Positions 32,663 to 40,692 of a stretch of DNA of 64,000 nucleotides are shown here, piece after piece; position 1 is the stretch's first letter; each line of letters begins with the position of its first letter. This DNA is from Ruminococcaceae bacterium UBA6434. GTDB lineage: Bacteria > Bacillota > Clostridia > Oscillospirales > Acutalibacteraceae. The notes below the pieces were generated by a model. The model was not told where the DNA came from, ran no database searches, and was given only the letters and a program-made list of their open reading frames with translations. The translations under genes and the position numbers were made by a program. The DNA is taken from NCBI GenBank assembly GCA_002437245.1, contig DJOQ01000034.1, positions 17,362 to 81,361 on the forward strand, written 5' to 3'.

Positions 32663-32693
32663 AACATATCCTCCTGTTTTGAAATATATCCCT

Positions 32694-32723
32694 ATTATAC
32701 TACCGATTTAGTAGGATAGTCAA
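32694..32723 (-). promoter_or_regulatory. rrf2 promoter with operator dyad in the spacer
   Basis: Reading the minus strand: TTGACT (32723-32718), 18-base spacer, TATAAT (32699-32694). An ATNCTAC-N7-GTAGNAT dyad (32697-32717) fills the spacer, the classical place for a repressor to block RNA polymerase. The likely ligand is the Rrf2 protein itself. Confidence 0.75.
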
Positions 32724-32842
32724 GACCGAGTTTGTACGTTGCAATAATTCCCTTTTGACAACAGAAATTAAAGAATAATGTGCAAAACAAAGAGGGTGTT
32801 ATTAAGTCGGTTTCAAAGAACCGTCATCTGACAAAAACAAAT

Positions 32843-32881
32843 GCCGAAACGGAGCAGTAAAATTCACTGCCGCGTTTCGGC
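32843..32881 (-). terminator. Terminator of the 32.9-kb membrane protein gene
   Basis: GCCGAAACG pairs with CGTTTCGGC (32843-32851, 32873-32881) with an inner GCAGT/ACTGC helix. On the minus strand ATTTGTTTTTGT follows; on the + strand TTCTTTT follows, so it could work both ways. Confidence 0.85.
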
Positions 32882-32923
32882 TTCTTTTATATTCGTGATA
32901 TGTAATTTTAAACGAATCAAGAG

Positions 32924-33577
32924 TTACATATCGCCGTTTTTATCCTGCGGTTTCTCGAAATTTGCCGTGCGCATACTTTGAGGCATATACGCATTTGACT
33001 TTTCTTCCGGAACATTGTATTTTTCAGTCTGAAAAGCGGGCTCGTTTTCGTTTTTTGCAACTTTGTTTTTATTGCCTTTTACAATATTTATAATAGGTCT
33101 GACTGCACCGAGTGCACACAGAAATATGCCGATTATCAGGTCGGTTACATATGATTTGGAGATTTCGGGCTCACTGAGAAATCTGTAAGCATTTCTCAAT
33201 GACTCGGCAAAAGTGAGCGTGAAATCTATCTCTCCGTCGGCAAACCACGCTTGATAGGCGCTGTAAACGTCTTTTGCAAGGCAGCAGTACCAAGCGAGAA
33301 TTATCACAAGCAAAGCCATAACCACTGAAATTACGCAGCCGAATTTGCTGAGCCTTTTAGCGAAAACCTCATATCCTTTAAACGCACATATAACTCCTAT
33401 CAGTCCGCTTATTGCGGCAATATAGCCTACTTGATACAGCAGAAAATACACAATTCCTCCCGCAAGTGAAAAAAGGAGCGCGCCTACCGTGCCTGCAAGA
33501 CGATTTTCGGGGACGACTGCGGTATCGGAACTCTCCGTATATTGTGAGAGAGGTTCGATTTCTGTTGACTTTTTCAT
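32924..33577 (-). CDS. Four-helix membrane protein of unknown function
   Basis: I do not recognise the family. The 217-residue product has a polar N-terminus (1-25), hydrophobic segments at about 28-45, 48-65, 80-100 and 145-165, and a polar C-terminal tail of 45 residues. The first two segments contain GGIVYFLLYQVGYIAAISG. The ATG at 33577 is preferred because AGGTGAT lies ten bases upstream; ATG or GTG codons 4-5 triplets earlier are alternatives. It stands alone between the Rrf2 promoter and tRNA-Leu. Membrane location is predicted; no function is inferred. Confidence 0.7.
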   Translation of the reverse strand: MKKSTEIEPLSQYTESSDTAVVPENRLAGTVGALLFSLAGGIVYFLLYQVGYIAAISGLIGVICAFKGYEVFAKRLSKFGCVISVVMALLVIILAWYCCLAKDVYSAYQAWFADGEIDFTLTFAESLRNAYRFLSEPEISKSYVTDLIIGIFLCALGAVRPIINIVKGNKNKVAKNENEPAFQTEKYNVPEEKSNAYMPQSMRTANFEKPQDKNGDM

Positions 33578-33758
33578 TTTGAAATTCATCACCTTTCGGG
33601 CATCGCGTGCATACAGGCACCGTCTTGCCGCAACTTTGATTTAACTTGACCTCGGCAAGGCGAACCTTACCGAGAATATAACGATAAGATTATACATAAG
33701 AATGAGAACTTTGTCTATAAAAAGATTTACAACGATAAAGCCGCTTTTTTGAAAAATT

Positions 33759-33780
33759 TTGACTTGCATTTGACTTGCAT
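33759..33780. repeat. Tandem 11-mer repeat downstream of tRNA-Leu
   Basis: TTGACTTGCAT occurs twice without a gap. It lies in a 338-base gene-free stretch (33578-33915) that otherwise holds the tRNA terminator, an 8-bp GCCGCTTT/AAAGCGGC hairpin (33893-33911) and AT-rich sequence with no supported gene. Confidence 0.6.
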
Positions 33781-33843
33781 TTTTTCTTTTAAATAGCCGC
33801 AAATAGCACAAAATAGCGTAAAAGCGGGTAGCGTTTTGAGAAT

Positions 33844-33884
33844 TAAAAAACGCCGAAAACCCTTGATACACAAGGCTTTTCAGC
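33844..33884 (-). terminator. Terminator of tRNA-Leu
   Basis: On the minus strand CGCTGAAAAGCCTTG pairs with CAAGGGTTTTCGGCG (33884-33870 with 33864-33850), with near-complete complementarity over 15 positions, followed by TTTTTT. Confidence 0.9.
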
Positions 33885-33915
33885 GTTTTTGTTGCCGCTT
33901 TCGAAAGCGGCGCCG

Positions 33916-34002
33916 TGGTGCGGGTAGCAGGACTTGAACCTGTACAGAGTTGCCTCCACAAGAACCTGAATCTTGCGCGTCTGCCAATTCCGCCATACCC
34001 GC
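33916..34002 (-). tRNA. tRNA-Leu, anticodon CAG, reads CUG
   Basis: The 87-base gene, with CCA encoded, starts GCGGGTATGGCGG on the minus strand. The acceptor stem GCGGGTA/TACCCGC pairs perfectly; the anticodon arm is CAAGA-TTCAGGT-TCTTG, giving anticodon CAG. A long variable arm (GAG/CTC with loop GCAA) makes it class II, as expected for Leu. The T arm GGTTCAAGTCC is present, with an A-C mismatch at its outermost pair. A terminator follows. Confidence 0.96.
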
Positions 34003-34304
34003 ATATTGAGTTTTTGTCCTCTGAATTTTACACGGCGAGGACATCCGAGGCGGAGCTTACTTTCAGATAAATCTTACTTTCAGCTTGTTCCGCAAATATA
34101 AAAACGCATTTCTGCGATTTTATCGTTTTGACGTGGACGCATTATCGGACACAGTATCTGCCGATTTGCCGCACGATATAATATATGATATTAAAAATCA
34201 AAACTTCGTATTACCGAGAAGCAATAAAACCTGGATTTTTAATTTCCGCTGTTTATAATACCATTTAGCGGCGTTGTTGTCAAACCCTTTTTATGCGCGC
34301 GTAA
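34003..34304. other. Gene-free AT-rich stretch upstream of tRNA-Leu
   Basis: About 300 bases between the tRNA and the acyltransferase promoter. No ORF with a ribosome binding site, no repeat and no convincing RNA fold is seen. It must hold the minus-strand tRNA promoter, but I cannot point to a clear -35/-10 pair. Confidence 0.5.
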
Positions 34305-34333
34305 TTGACAAAACAGTCAAAGTAACTTATGAT
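34305..34333 (+). promoter_or_regulatory. Promoter of the acyltransferase gene
   Basis: TTGACA (34305-34310), 17-base spacer, TATGAT (34328-34333), 25 bases before the ATG: a near-consensus sigma-A promoter. Confidence 0.85.
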
Positions 34334-34358
34334 ATAAACATCAAAAGGAGTTGATAAA

Positions 34359-35420
34359 ATGGGGAACGGTAAATCGCCCACCGGTGAAATAAACAGCCCA
34401 AAAAGGCTTTATTATATTGATATTCTCAATATTCTGTCTTGCTTTGCCGTTTTGGTTCTCCATTGCTCCGACGGAGTTTTTTATTATCAGAAATCACGGC
34501 TTTGGTTTATATATATGTTTTTGCAGACGGCGGCTCATTTCGCCGTGCCAGTATTTATTATGATAACCGGCGCAAATTTGCTCGATTACCGCAAAAAATA
34601 CGATACAAAAACGTTCTTTAAAAAACGTGCCGCGAGAACATTGATACCGTTTTTCTTTTGGCAGCTTGTTTATTTTATTCGCCCGTATGTTTTAAAAGAG
34701 GCAACCGAGCCGTTCGGCATAAAAAAGCTTTTTGCCGCGATGTTTAATAATGAGGCAAATTATATTTTTTGGTTCTTCTACTGCATTTTTGCCATTTATA
34801 TGTGCTTGCCGCTGTTGTCGCTTGCCGCAGATAAGAAAAACATCAAAACCATAGAATATGTGTGCGTTGTCGGCTTTGTGTTCCTCTCGGTAGTGCCGCT
34901 TATCAATAAATTTGCTTTTCCCGTATTCAAAGAGCTGACCCCGCCGATAGTAAAGGGTTATCTCATATATGTTCTTATGGGCTGGCTCATAAAAAATAAG
35001 GATTACACAAAAAAGGCGCGCATACTTATTTATATGTCGGGTATTTTCGGAGCTGCCGTAATGTTTTTCGGAACATATATCGTCAGCGAAAAAGCCGGGA
35101 AGCTTGACGACATTTTTATGGATTACCCGTCGATAGCCTGTATACCTATGGCAGCCGCCGTGTTTACGGCAGCGAAATATATAAAATGGGAACGCCTTTT
35201 CACGGTAATATCCAAAAAATTTATAAGGACGCTCTCGTCGCTCAGCCTCGGAATATATGTTACGCATATGCTTGTTTTGTATGCGTTCTGTAAAGTGGCT
35301 GTCTTTGCGGAACATCCCGTGTATTATTCGGTGTTTATGCCGTTTATAGCATATATTATATGTGCCGTACTGTCGTTCGTCGTCAAAAAAATACCGATAT
35401 TAAAATATATTATGCCTTAA
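34359..35420 (+). CDS. Acyltransferase 3 family membrane protein
   Basis: A 353-residue integral membrane protein with about ten hydrophobic helices. RLYYIDILNILSCFAVLVLHC holds the Arg and His (about residues 16 and 36) of the acyltransferase 3 (OafA/WecH) family, which O-acylates cell-surface sugars or other exported molecules. Further family-like features are FIMITGANLL and the IPFFFWQLVYFI segment. AAAGGAG sits seven bases before the ATG. It has its own promoter, and its last 11 bases overlap the end of the convergent HAD gene. Acceptor unknown. Confidence 0.88.
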   Translation: MGNGKSPTGEINSPKRLYYIDILNILSCFAVLVLHCSDGVFYYQKSRLWFIYMFLQTAAHFAVPVFIMITGANLLDYRKKYDTKTFFKKRAARTLIPFFFWQLVYFIRPYVLKEATEPFGIKKLFAAMFNNEANYIFWFFYCIFAIYMCLPLLSLAADKKNIKTIEYVCVVGFVFLSVVPLINKFAFPVFKELTPPIVKGYLIYVLMGWLIKNKDYTKKARILIYMSGIFGAAVMFFGTYIVSEKAGKLDDIFMDYPSIACIPMAAAVFTAAKYIKWERLFTVISKKFIRTLSSLSLGIYVTHMLVLYAFCKVAVFAEHPVYYSVFMPFIAYIICAVLSFVVKKIPILKYIMP

Positions 35421-36237
35421 AATCTTTTTTCAGAAATTCAGCTACGCCGTCATTATTGTTTCCCCCTATGACTTCATCGGCAATGCGCCGAAGCTCCGGG
35501 ACAGCATTTTTGACGGCGTATTTTCTGTCCGCACGCGAAAACAACAGAATATCGTTTCTGTTATCGCCGAACGCCGCGATTTCGTCCGCACCGACCAGAG
35601 CCATAACCTCTTTTGCGCCGTTAGCCTTGCTCGCCTTACTGCTGTATATTTCGAGAAACCAGTAGGGGGTGTACGTGTCTGCGTAAAAAGAACAGGTGAC
35701 GCCGTTTATTTTCCGCGCCGCGTCATAAATGGGCTTCAGTTCGTCATATTCATCGGAAAGACTCATAAAGACCGGGTGCATATCGTCCAAAATCTCATAT
35801 TCGGAGACTTTTTTAAATTCGCCGTAGAATTTGCCCTTCCTTTTTTCGTAAAAATCGCGGTGAACAGGCAATTTGAAATCCGTATATTCTATTGTGAATT
35901 TTCCGTCGTCACCGTAGAAAAAGGCAAACGGTGATTTGTTCCTTTGCACAAATATTTCCGTTATCGCAAAAAAGGCGTCCTTCGGTATTTCGTGGTAGGC
36001 AACCGCTTTTTTGTTCTTCAAATCAAACAGGAACACACCGTTCATAAGCACCGCCGGCACGGATATGTCAATATCTTTTAAAAGCTCTGCGGCAGACATT
36101 GCGCTCCTTGCGGTGGCAACGGTAAATAACATTCCTTTTTTTATGAGACCGTTTATTATTTCGACGCTGCGTCTGGGTACTTTTCCGCTGTTATTCAGAA
36201 GCGTTCCGTCCATATCCGATATGTAAAGTGTTTTCAT
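35410..36237 (-). CDS. Cof-type HAD phosphatase
   Basis: A 275-residue haloacid-dehalogenase phosphatase of the Cof/YbjI type with a C2 cap. Motif I is ISDMDGTLLNN at the start, motif II is in FTVATARS, and motif III/IV is FGDNRNDILLF near residue 225. Such enzymes dephosphorylate sugar phosphates, flavin or pyridoxal phosphates; the natural substrate is unknown. The ATG at 36237 has GGAGAGAC directly upstream; an in-frame TTG five codons earlier is disfavoured. It converges with, and overlaps by 11 bases, the acyltransferase gene. Confidence 0.88.
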   Translation of the reverse strand: MKTLYISDMDGTLLNNSGKVPRRSVEIINGLIKKGMLFTVATARSAMSAAELLKDIDISVPAVLMNGVFLFDLKNKKAVAYHEIPKDAFFAITEIFVQRNKSPFAFFYGDDGKFTIEYTDFKLPVHRDFYEKRKGKFYGEFKKVSEYEILDDMHPVFMSLSDEYDELKPIYDAARKINGVTCSFYADTYTPYWFLEIYSSKASKANGAKEVMALVGADEIAAFGDNRNDILLFSRADRKYAVKNAVPELRRIADEVIGGNNNDGVAEFLKKDFKA

Positions 36238-36328
36238 ATGTCTCTCCGTCAATTTTTTAGGAAGAGTTTAGCATACGTAAAGTTTCTTGTCAAACCGCGT
36301 TTACCGCTCATAAATGTGATAAATTATA

Positions 36329-36357
36329 TTGTCTTGAATGTAAATTTGTGGTAAAAT
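36329..36357 (+). promoter_or_regulatory. Promoter of the PAP2 gene
   Basis: TTGTCT (36329-36334), 17-base spacer, TAAAAT (36352-36357), 31 bases before the ATG. Confidence 0.6.
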
Positions 36358-36388
36358 TTATGTAAAATATTCGAAAGTGGTATATGAA

Positions 36389-37372
36389 ATGACAAGAAAA
36401 TCCAAAACCCTTATTTCAATACTGTTGTTTATAGTTTTGTTCGGCGGACTTCTTTTAACCGCCACATTTACAGATTTGCAGGTGAGCGATATTCTGACGC
36501 GGCACGCTTTGGCGCCACATTCGTATTATACAAACGACCCGTTTGGCGCCGCCTTTGAGTGCGTCGGCAGCGCGCCCGTTTATTTTATGCTCGCTTTCAG
36601 CATACAGATACTCTTTTGGGGCGTCAGAAGATTTTGGAAGAAACGCCCGATAAAGGATATTGTTGAGATTATCGGCGTCATAGCGGGTACTGCGGCATAT
36701 TACGCTTTTTTAAACGAGACCGTGGGCTATCTTTTACAGCACCTTGACGCCGAAAGCTATAAGGGCTCGGCATTTTTGACGGGTGTAGCGCTGTTCTTGG
36801 CGGCGCTTTTTATGCTGCTCGGAACATTCGCCGTAAAGAACTTTTCGGATGAATCCATAAAAAAGCTTATAAATTTTGCGTTTGCGATGATTTGTACCGT
36901 AATACTCGCAAATGCCGTGGTTGCGATAGTTAAAATCCCGTTCGGTCGTATGCGTTATCGCGCTATGAATACCGCGGGCGGCGCTTCGATAGGCGGATTT
37001 GCGAATTTCACAAGATGGTATGTGAGAAACGGTCAGATGGATAAGGCGCAAATGATGACGCTCTTCGGCACGACCGATGCGTGCAAGTCTTTCCCGAGCG
37101 GCCACACCTGCGCCGCGGGTATGAGCTACGGGCTTATAATGCTCGCGGATTCTCTCGGTATAAAGAGCAAGGGCAAAAAAGCCGCCCTTTGGATATGCCC
37201 GTTATTATTCACGGGAATTGTTGCCGTCAGCAGAATAGTTGTCGGCGCTCACTTCTTCAGCGACGTGCTTATGGGCGGCACAATTTCTTTCCTCTCGGTT
37301 ATGCTTTTCCGTGAAATATTCATTTTGAAGGGCGCAAATCTCAAGGCTCTTTTTGCAAAGAGCAAAGGCTGA
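36389..37372 (+). CDS. PAP2-family membrane phosphatase
   Basis: A 327-residue polytopic protein (about eight helices) of the type 2 phosphatidic acid phosphatase family. The three motifs are KIPFGRMRYR (motif 1), SFPSGHT (motif 2, catalytic His) and SRIVVGAHFFSDV (motif 3, nucleophile His), all near residues 180-295. Family members dephosphorylate phosphatidic acid, phosphatidylglycerophosphate or undecaprenyl pyrophosphate outside the membrane; which one is unknown. The ATG at 36389 has AAAGTGG eight bases upstream; a GTG four codons earlier is possible. It is longer than BcrC-type proteins because of an extra N-terminal region. Confidence 0.88.
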   Translation: MTRKSKTLISILLFIVLFGGLLLTATFTDLQVSDILTRHALAPHSYYTNDPFGAAFECVGSAPVYFMLAFSIQILFWGVRRFWKKRPIKDIVEIIGVIAGTAAYYAFLNETVGYLLQHLDAESYKGSAFLTGVALFLAALFMLLGTFAVKNFSDESIKKLINFAFAMICTVILANAVVAIVKIPFGRMRYRAMNTAGGASIGGFANFTRWYVRNGQMDKAQMMTLFGTTDACKSFPSGHTCAAGMSYGLIMLADSLGIKSKGKKAALWICPLLFTGIVAVSRIVVGAHFFSDVLMGGTISFLSVMLFREIFILKGANLKALFAKSKG

Positions 37373-37403
37373 TAAAAAATTTTTTACATTATCAAATATG
37401 GTA

Positions 37404-37431
37404 TTGAAATTCAAAAAATATATGTTACAAT
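37404..37431 (+). promoter_or_regulatory. Promoter of the ferredoxin gene
   Basis: TTGAAA (37404-37409), 16-base spacer, TACAAT (37426-37431). Confidence 0.7.
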
Positions 37432-37463
37432 GTGTTTAAACATAATAAAGGAGGTCATGTAAA

Positions 37464-37634
37464 ATGGCATATAAGATTTCGGATGACTGCATTTCATGCG
37501 GCGCTTGTGCTGCTGAGTGTCCGGTTGAGGCTATCAGCGAAGGCGACGGCAAGTATGAAATTGATGCAGATAAGTGCATTGACTGCGGTACTTGTGCAGA
37601 TACATGCCCGGTAGGCGCTCCCACACAGGAATAA
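37464..37634 (+). CDS. 2[4Fe-4S] ferredoxin, clostridial type
   Basis: A 56-residue ferredoxin, the classic low-potential electron carrier of anaerobic fermentation (for example with pyruvate:ferredoxin oxidoreductase and hydrogenase). Both cluster motifs are complete: C9-x2-C12-x2-C15-x3-C19-P and C38-x2-C41-x2-C44-x3-C48-P, with internal two-fold symmetry. A consensus AAAGGAGGT precedes the ATG, a sign of high expression. It stands alone between its promoter and a terminator. Confidence 0.97.
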   Translation: MAYKISDDCISCGACAAECPVEAISEGDGKYEIDADKCIDCGTCADTCPVGAPTQE

Positions 37635-37648
37635 TTTAAAGAAATAAA

Positions 37649-37682
37649 AGTAAGCGAGGATATTTCCCCGCTTACTTTTTTT
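37649..37682 (+). terminator. Terminator of the ferredoxin gene
   Basis: AAGTAAGCGAGG pairs with CCCCGCTTACTT (37649-37660, 37666-37677), one mismatch, followed by a seven-base T run. Confidence 0.88.
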
Positions 37683-37768
37683 ATGCCCGAAAGCGCACGG
37701 ATTTTCGACTGCCGTGAATTCGATACCGCCGCCGAAAAAATATATTCCGCCGTTTTTCGATAAAAACA

Positions 37769-37797
37769 TTGACTTTTTTTAATTTTCAAATTATATT
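37769..37797 (+). promoter_or_regulatory. Promoter of the pot operon
   Basis: TTGACT (37769-37774), 17-base T-rich spacer, TATATT (37792-37797). The 70-base leader contains a small CCAAC/GTTGG hairpin just before the SD but no riboswitch I recognise. Confidence 0.7.
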
Positions 37798-37874
37798 TAT
37801 TTCATACCAATTAGGGGGTGCAAACTTTTTTGCGCTTCCCAACAATATCTATCGGTTGGAAAGGGGCTGCATAA

Positions 37875-39029
37875 TTGGAAAACAAAGCAGTGATAATTGA
37901 TCTTAAAAATATTTCAATAAGCTTTGACGACCAGCCTATATTAAAAGACGTGAGTCTTGAGATTCACGACGGCGAATTCGTCACATTACTCGGACCCTCG
38001 GGTTGCGGTAAAACGACGACTCTTCGTATAATAGCCGGATTTCTCTCTCCGGACAGCGGCGATGTCGTTTTTGAAGGTAAAAAAATAAATGGTGTTCCTG
38101 CTCATAAGCGACAGGTGAACACCATTTTTCAGCGTTATGCGCTGTTCCCCAACCTTAATGTTGCGGATAACATTGCCTTCGGACTGAAGCTTCAGAAAAA
38201 ATCCAAAAGTGAAATTAAAAAAACCGTTGAAGAGATGCTCTCGCTCGTAAACCTCAAGGGATTTGAAAAACGCAATGTTTCATCGCTTTCCGGAGGTCAG
38301 CAGCAGCGCGTCGCAATTGCGCGCGCCCTTGCCGTTAAACCGCGCGTACTGCTTCTCGACGAACCGCTCGGCGCGCTTGACTTAAAGCTCCGCAAAGATA
38401 TGCAGAGCGAGCTTAAAGCGATACAGCAGCGGCTCGGTATAACGTTTATATATGTTACACACGACCAGGAGGAAGCACTCTCCATGTCCGATACCATAGT
38501 GGTTATGGACAGCGGCGTTATCCAGCAGATAGGCTCGCCCACCGATATTTACAATGAACCGCAAAACGCTTTTGTTGCGGATTTCATAGGCGAAAGCAAT
38601 ATTGTGGACGGTATTATGCTCTCCGACTACAACGTCGAATTCCAGGGCATACGTTGCCGCTGCGTCGATAAGGGCTTTGGGCTTAACGAGCCTGTGGACG
38701 TAGTGGTTCGTCCCGAGGATATAGATATGGTGCCGCCCGGGGAGGGTATGCTCTCGGGCGACGTTACCTCCGTGACCTTTAAGGGAGTTCACTATGAAAT
38801 AATCGTTGACATAAAAGGCTTTAAGTGGATGATACAGACCACCGAAAAAGCCGAAGTCGGCGACCGTATAGGTATTTCGATAAAACCGGATGAAATTCAG
38901 ATAATGAAAAAGAGCGAATATTCGGGTCTTTACGGCGATTACAGCTCGTTCAGCGAAGAGTTCGACGAGCTTTCAGACCCCAATGCCGAGCTCTCCGATG
39001 AAGACGAAGTCTCCGAGATAGGAGATTAA
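37875..39029 (+). CDS. potA: Spermidine/putrescine ABC transporter ATPase PotA
   Basis: The 384-residue ATPase of a polyamine importer. Walker A GPSGCGKTTT, Q-loop FQRYALFPNL, signature LSGGQQQR, Walker B VLLLDEPLGALD and switch His VTHDQEEAL are all intact; a C-terminal TOBE-like domain (about 240-350) and an acidic tail follow. The start is TTG at 37875, with GAAAGGGG upstream at a long spacing of about 10; no ATG fits. First gene of potABCD; potB starts three bases after its stop. Confidence 0.96.
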   Translation: MENKAVIIDLKNISISFDDQPILKDVSLEIHDGEFVTLLGPSGCGKTTTLRIIAGFLSPDSGDVVFEGKKINGVPAHKRQVNTIFQRYALFPNLNVADNIAFGLKLQKKSKSEIKKTVEEMLSLVNLKGFEKRNVSSLSGGQQQRVAIARALAVKPRVLLLDEPLGALDLKLRKDMQSELKAIQQRLGITFIYVTHDQEEALSMSDTIVVMDSGVIQQIGSPTDIYNEPQNAFVADFIGESNIVDGIMLSDYNVEFQGIRCRCVDKGFGLNEPVDVVVRPEDIDMVPPGEGMLSGDVTSVTFKGVHYEIIVDIKGFKWMIQTTEKAEVGDRIGISIKPDEIQIMKKSEYSGLYGDYSSFSEEFDELSDPNAELSDEDEVSEIGD

Positions 39030-39032
39030 GCC

Positions 39033-39857
39033 ATGAAAAAGTCTTCTCTCACTTTAAAGCTCGTAAACGCTCCGTATATGATATGGGCGATGCTTTTCAT
39101 AATAGCTCCGCTGATAATGGTAATCTACTACGCTTTTACCGACCGCAGCGGCGCATTTACCTTTGATAATATCAAGGCACTTTCATCTTACGGTGCTATT
39201 TTCGGCAGATCCGCGTGGTACGCGCTTTTGGCGACGGTAATCTGCCTTTTTCTCGCATATCCTCTCGCGTACATTATGGCAAAGAGCCGTGCAAGTACTC
39301 AGCGAACCATAATGATGCTTATAATGCTCCCCATGTGGATGAATTTCCTTATCCGCACATATTCGTGGATAACGATTCTTTCAAATACGGGGCTTATAAA
39401 CTCGCTTTTAAAGGCCGTTGGGCTGCCCACGGCGCAGCTTATCAACACTCCCGGGGCGGTAATCCTCGGAATGGTGTATAACTTTTTGCCGTATATGGTG
39501 CTGCCGATATATTCGGTTATGTCAAAGCTTGATAAAAGTCTTGTTGAGGCGGCGCAGGACCTCGGAGCCGGCAAACTTCAGGTGCTTCGCAAGGTTATAA
39601 TGCCGCTCAGTATGCCGGGCGTAATTTCGGGCATAACAATGGTATTTGTCCCGTCGGTAAGTACTTTCTACATAAGCCAAAAGCTCGGCGGCGGAAAATT
39701 TCTGCTTATCGGCGACTCTATTGAAATGCAGTTCCAGTCCGCATATAACTATAATCTCGGAGCGTCGCTCTCGCTTGTGCTGATGCTTCTCATAATAGTA
39801 TGTATGCTTATTATGAATCGCTTTGCCGATAATGAAGAGGGGGCGATGATAATATGA
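39033..39857 (+). CDS. potB: Polyamine ABC transporter permease PotB
   Basis: A 274-residue permease with six predicted membrane helices. The EAA-type loop reads LVEAAQDLGAGKLQVLRKVIMPLSMPG, shown here by its ends EAAQDLGAG and VIMPLSMPG, and docks onto PotA. The segment MWMNFLIRTYSW is typical of PotB/PotH. Its end overlaps potC by four bases (ATGA), so expression is coupled. Substrate class is inferred from the operon. Confidence 0.96.
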   Translation: MKKSSLTLKLVNAPYMIWAMLFIIAPLIMVIYYAFTDRSGAFTFDNIKALSSYGAIFGRSAWYALLATVICLFLAYPLAYIMAKSRASTQRTIMMLIMLPMWMNFLIRTYSWITILSNTGLINSLLKAVGLPTAQLINTPGAVILGMVYNFLPYMVLPIYSVMSKLDKSLVEAAQDLGAGKLQVLRKVIMPLSMPGVISGITMVFVPSVSTFYISQKLGGGKFLLIGDSIEMQFQSAYNYNLGASLSLVLMLLIIVCMLIMNRFADNEEGAMII

Positions 39858-40675
39858 AAGCTCTCAAAAAAATATACATCGCTCTTATAATGATATTTCT
39901 TTATGCCCCGATGCTCGTTATGGTGGTGTTCTCGTTTAACGCCTCAAACAGCACAAGCGTTATGTCGGGATTTTCGCTGAAATGGTATGTCGAAATGTTC
40001 CGTAACGACACGGCTCTTACGGCTCTTCGCAACACACTTATCTTAGCCGTTACCTCCGCTCTTATTTCAATCGTTATAGGAACGGCGGCGGCAGTCGGAA
40101 TAAATTCAATGAAAAAACGGTGGCTTAGAAGTGCCGTTATGACCGTTACAAACGTTCCTATGATGAACCCCGAAATAGTTACGGGTGTTTCAATGATGCT
40201 CCTTTTCGTGTTCGTAGGCAAAATAGTGTCGTCAAGCAGCGTTTTGGGCTTCCCTACGCTTTTGATAGCTCATGTCACGTTTAATTTGCCGTACGTCATA
40301 CTTTCGGTATTACCGAAGCTCCGCCAGACCGACCGCCATCTTTCCGAGGCGGCGCAGGATCTCGGCTGCACGCCGATCTCCGCTTTCTTTAAAGTGGTGC
40401 TTCCCAATATCAAGTCCGGCATAATAACCGGATTTATAATGGCTTTTACGCTTTCGCTTGACGATTTCATAATCAGTTATTTTGTAAGCGGCGCAAAATT
40501 CCAGACGCTTCCGATAGTCATTTTCTCAATGACAAAGAAAAAGGTGAAACCCGATATGTATGCGTTGTCAACGCTTATATTTGTATCAGTGCTTGCGCTT
40601 ATGATTCTTATGAATGTGCTTCAGGCGCGCAGCGAAAAGAAAGAACGTAAAAGAGCAAAAGGCTCAGAAGGTTAA
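39854..40675 (+). CDS. potC: Polyamine ABC transporter permease PotC
   Basis: A 273-residue permease with six helices, partner of PotB. YAPMLVMVVFSFNAS near the start, the FSLKWYVEMF segment and the EAA loop (EAAQDLGCTPISAF) are typical of PotC/PotI. The TLSLDDFIISYFVSG stretch is also conserved in polyamine permeases. It overlaps potB by four bases and is followed by potD after 17. The last 15 residues are highly basic. Confidence 0.96.
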   Translation: MKALKKIYIALIMIFLYAPMLVMVVFSFNASNSTSVMSGFSLKWYVEMFRNDTALTALRNTLILAVTSALISIVIGTAAAVGINSMKKRWLRSAVMTVTNVPMMNPEIVTGVSMMLLFVFVGKIVSSSSVLGFPTLLIAHVTFNLPYVILSVLPKLRQTDRHLSEAAQDLGCTPISAFFKVVLPNIKSGIITGFIMAFTLSLDDFIISYFVSGAKFQTLPIVIFSMTKKKVKPDMYALSTLIFVSVLALMILMNVLQARSEKKERKRAKGSEG

Positions 40676-40692
40676 GAAAGGATTGTGAAAAA

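Noticed and set aside
34003..34304. Hidden small RNA or gene upstream of tRNA-Leu
   Set aside because: No promoter-terminator pair, ORF with SD or convincing fold could be found in this stretch.
35410..35420. 11-base convergent overlap of acyltransferase and HAD genes as a regulatory overlap
   Set aside because: Short tail-to-tail overlaps are common in compact genomes; nothing suggests regulation.
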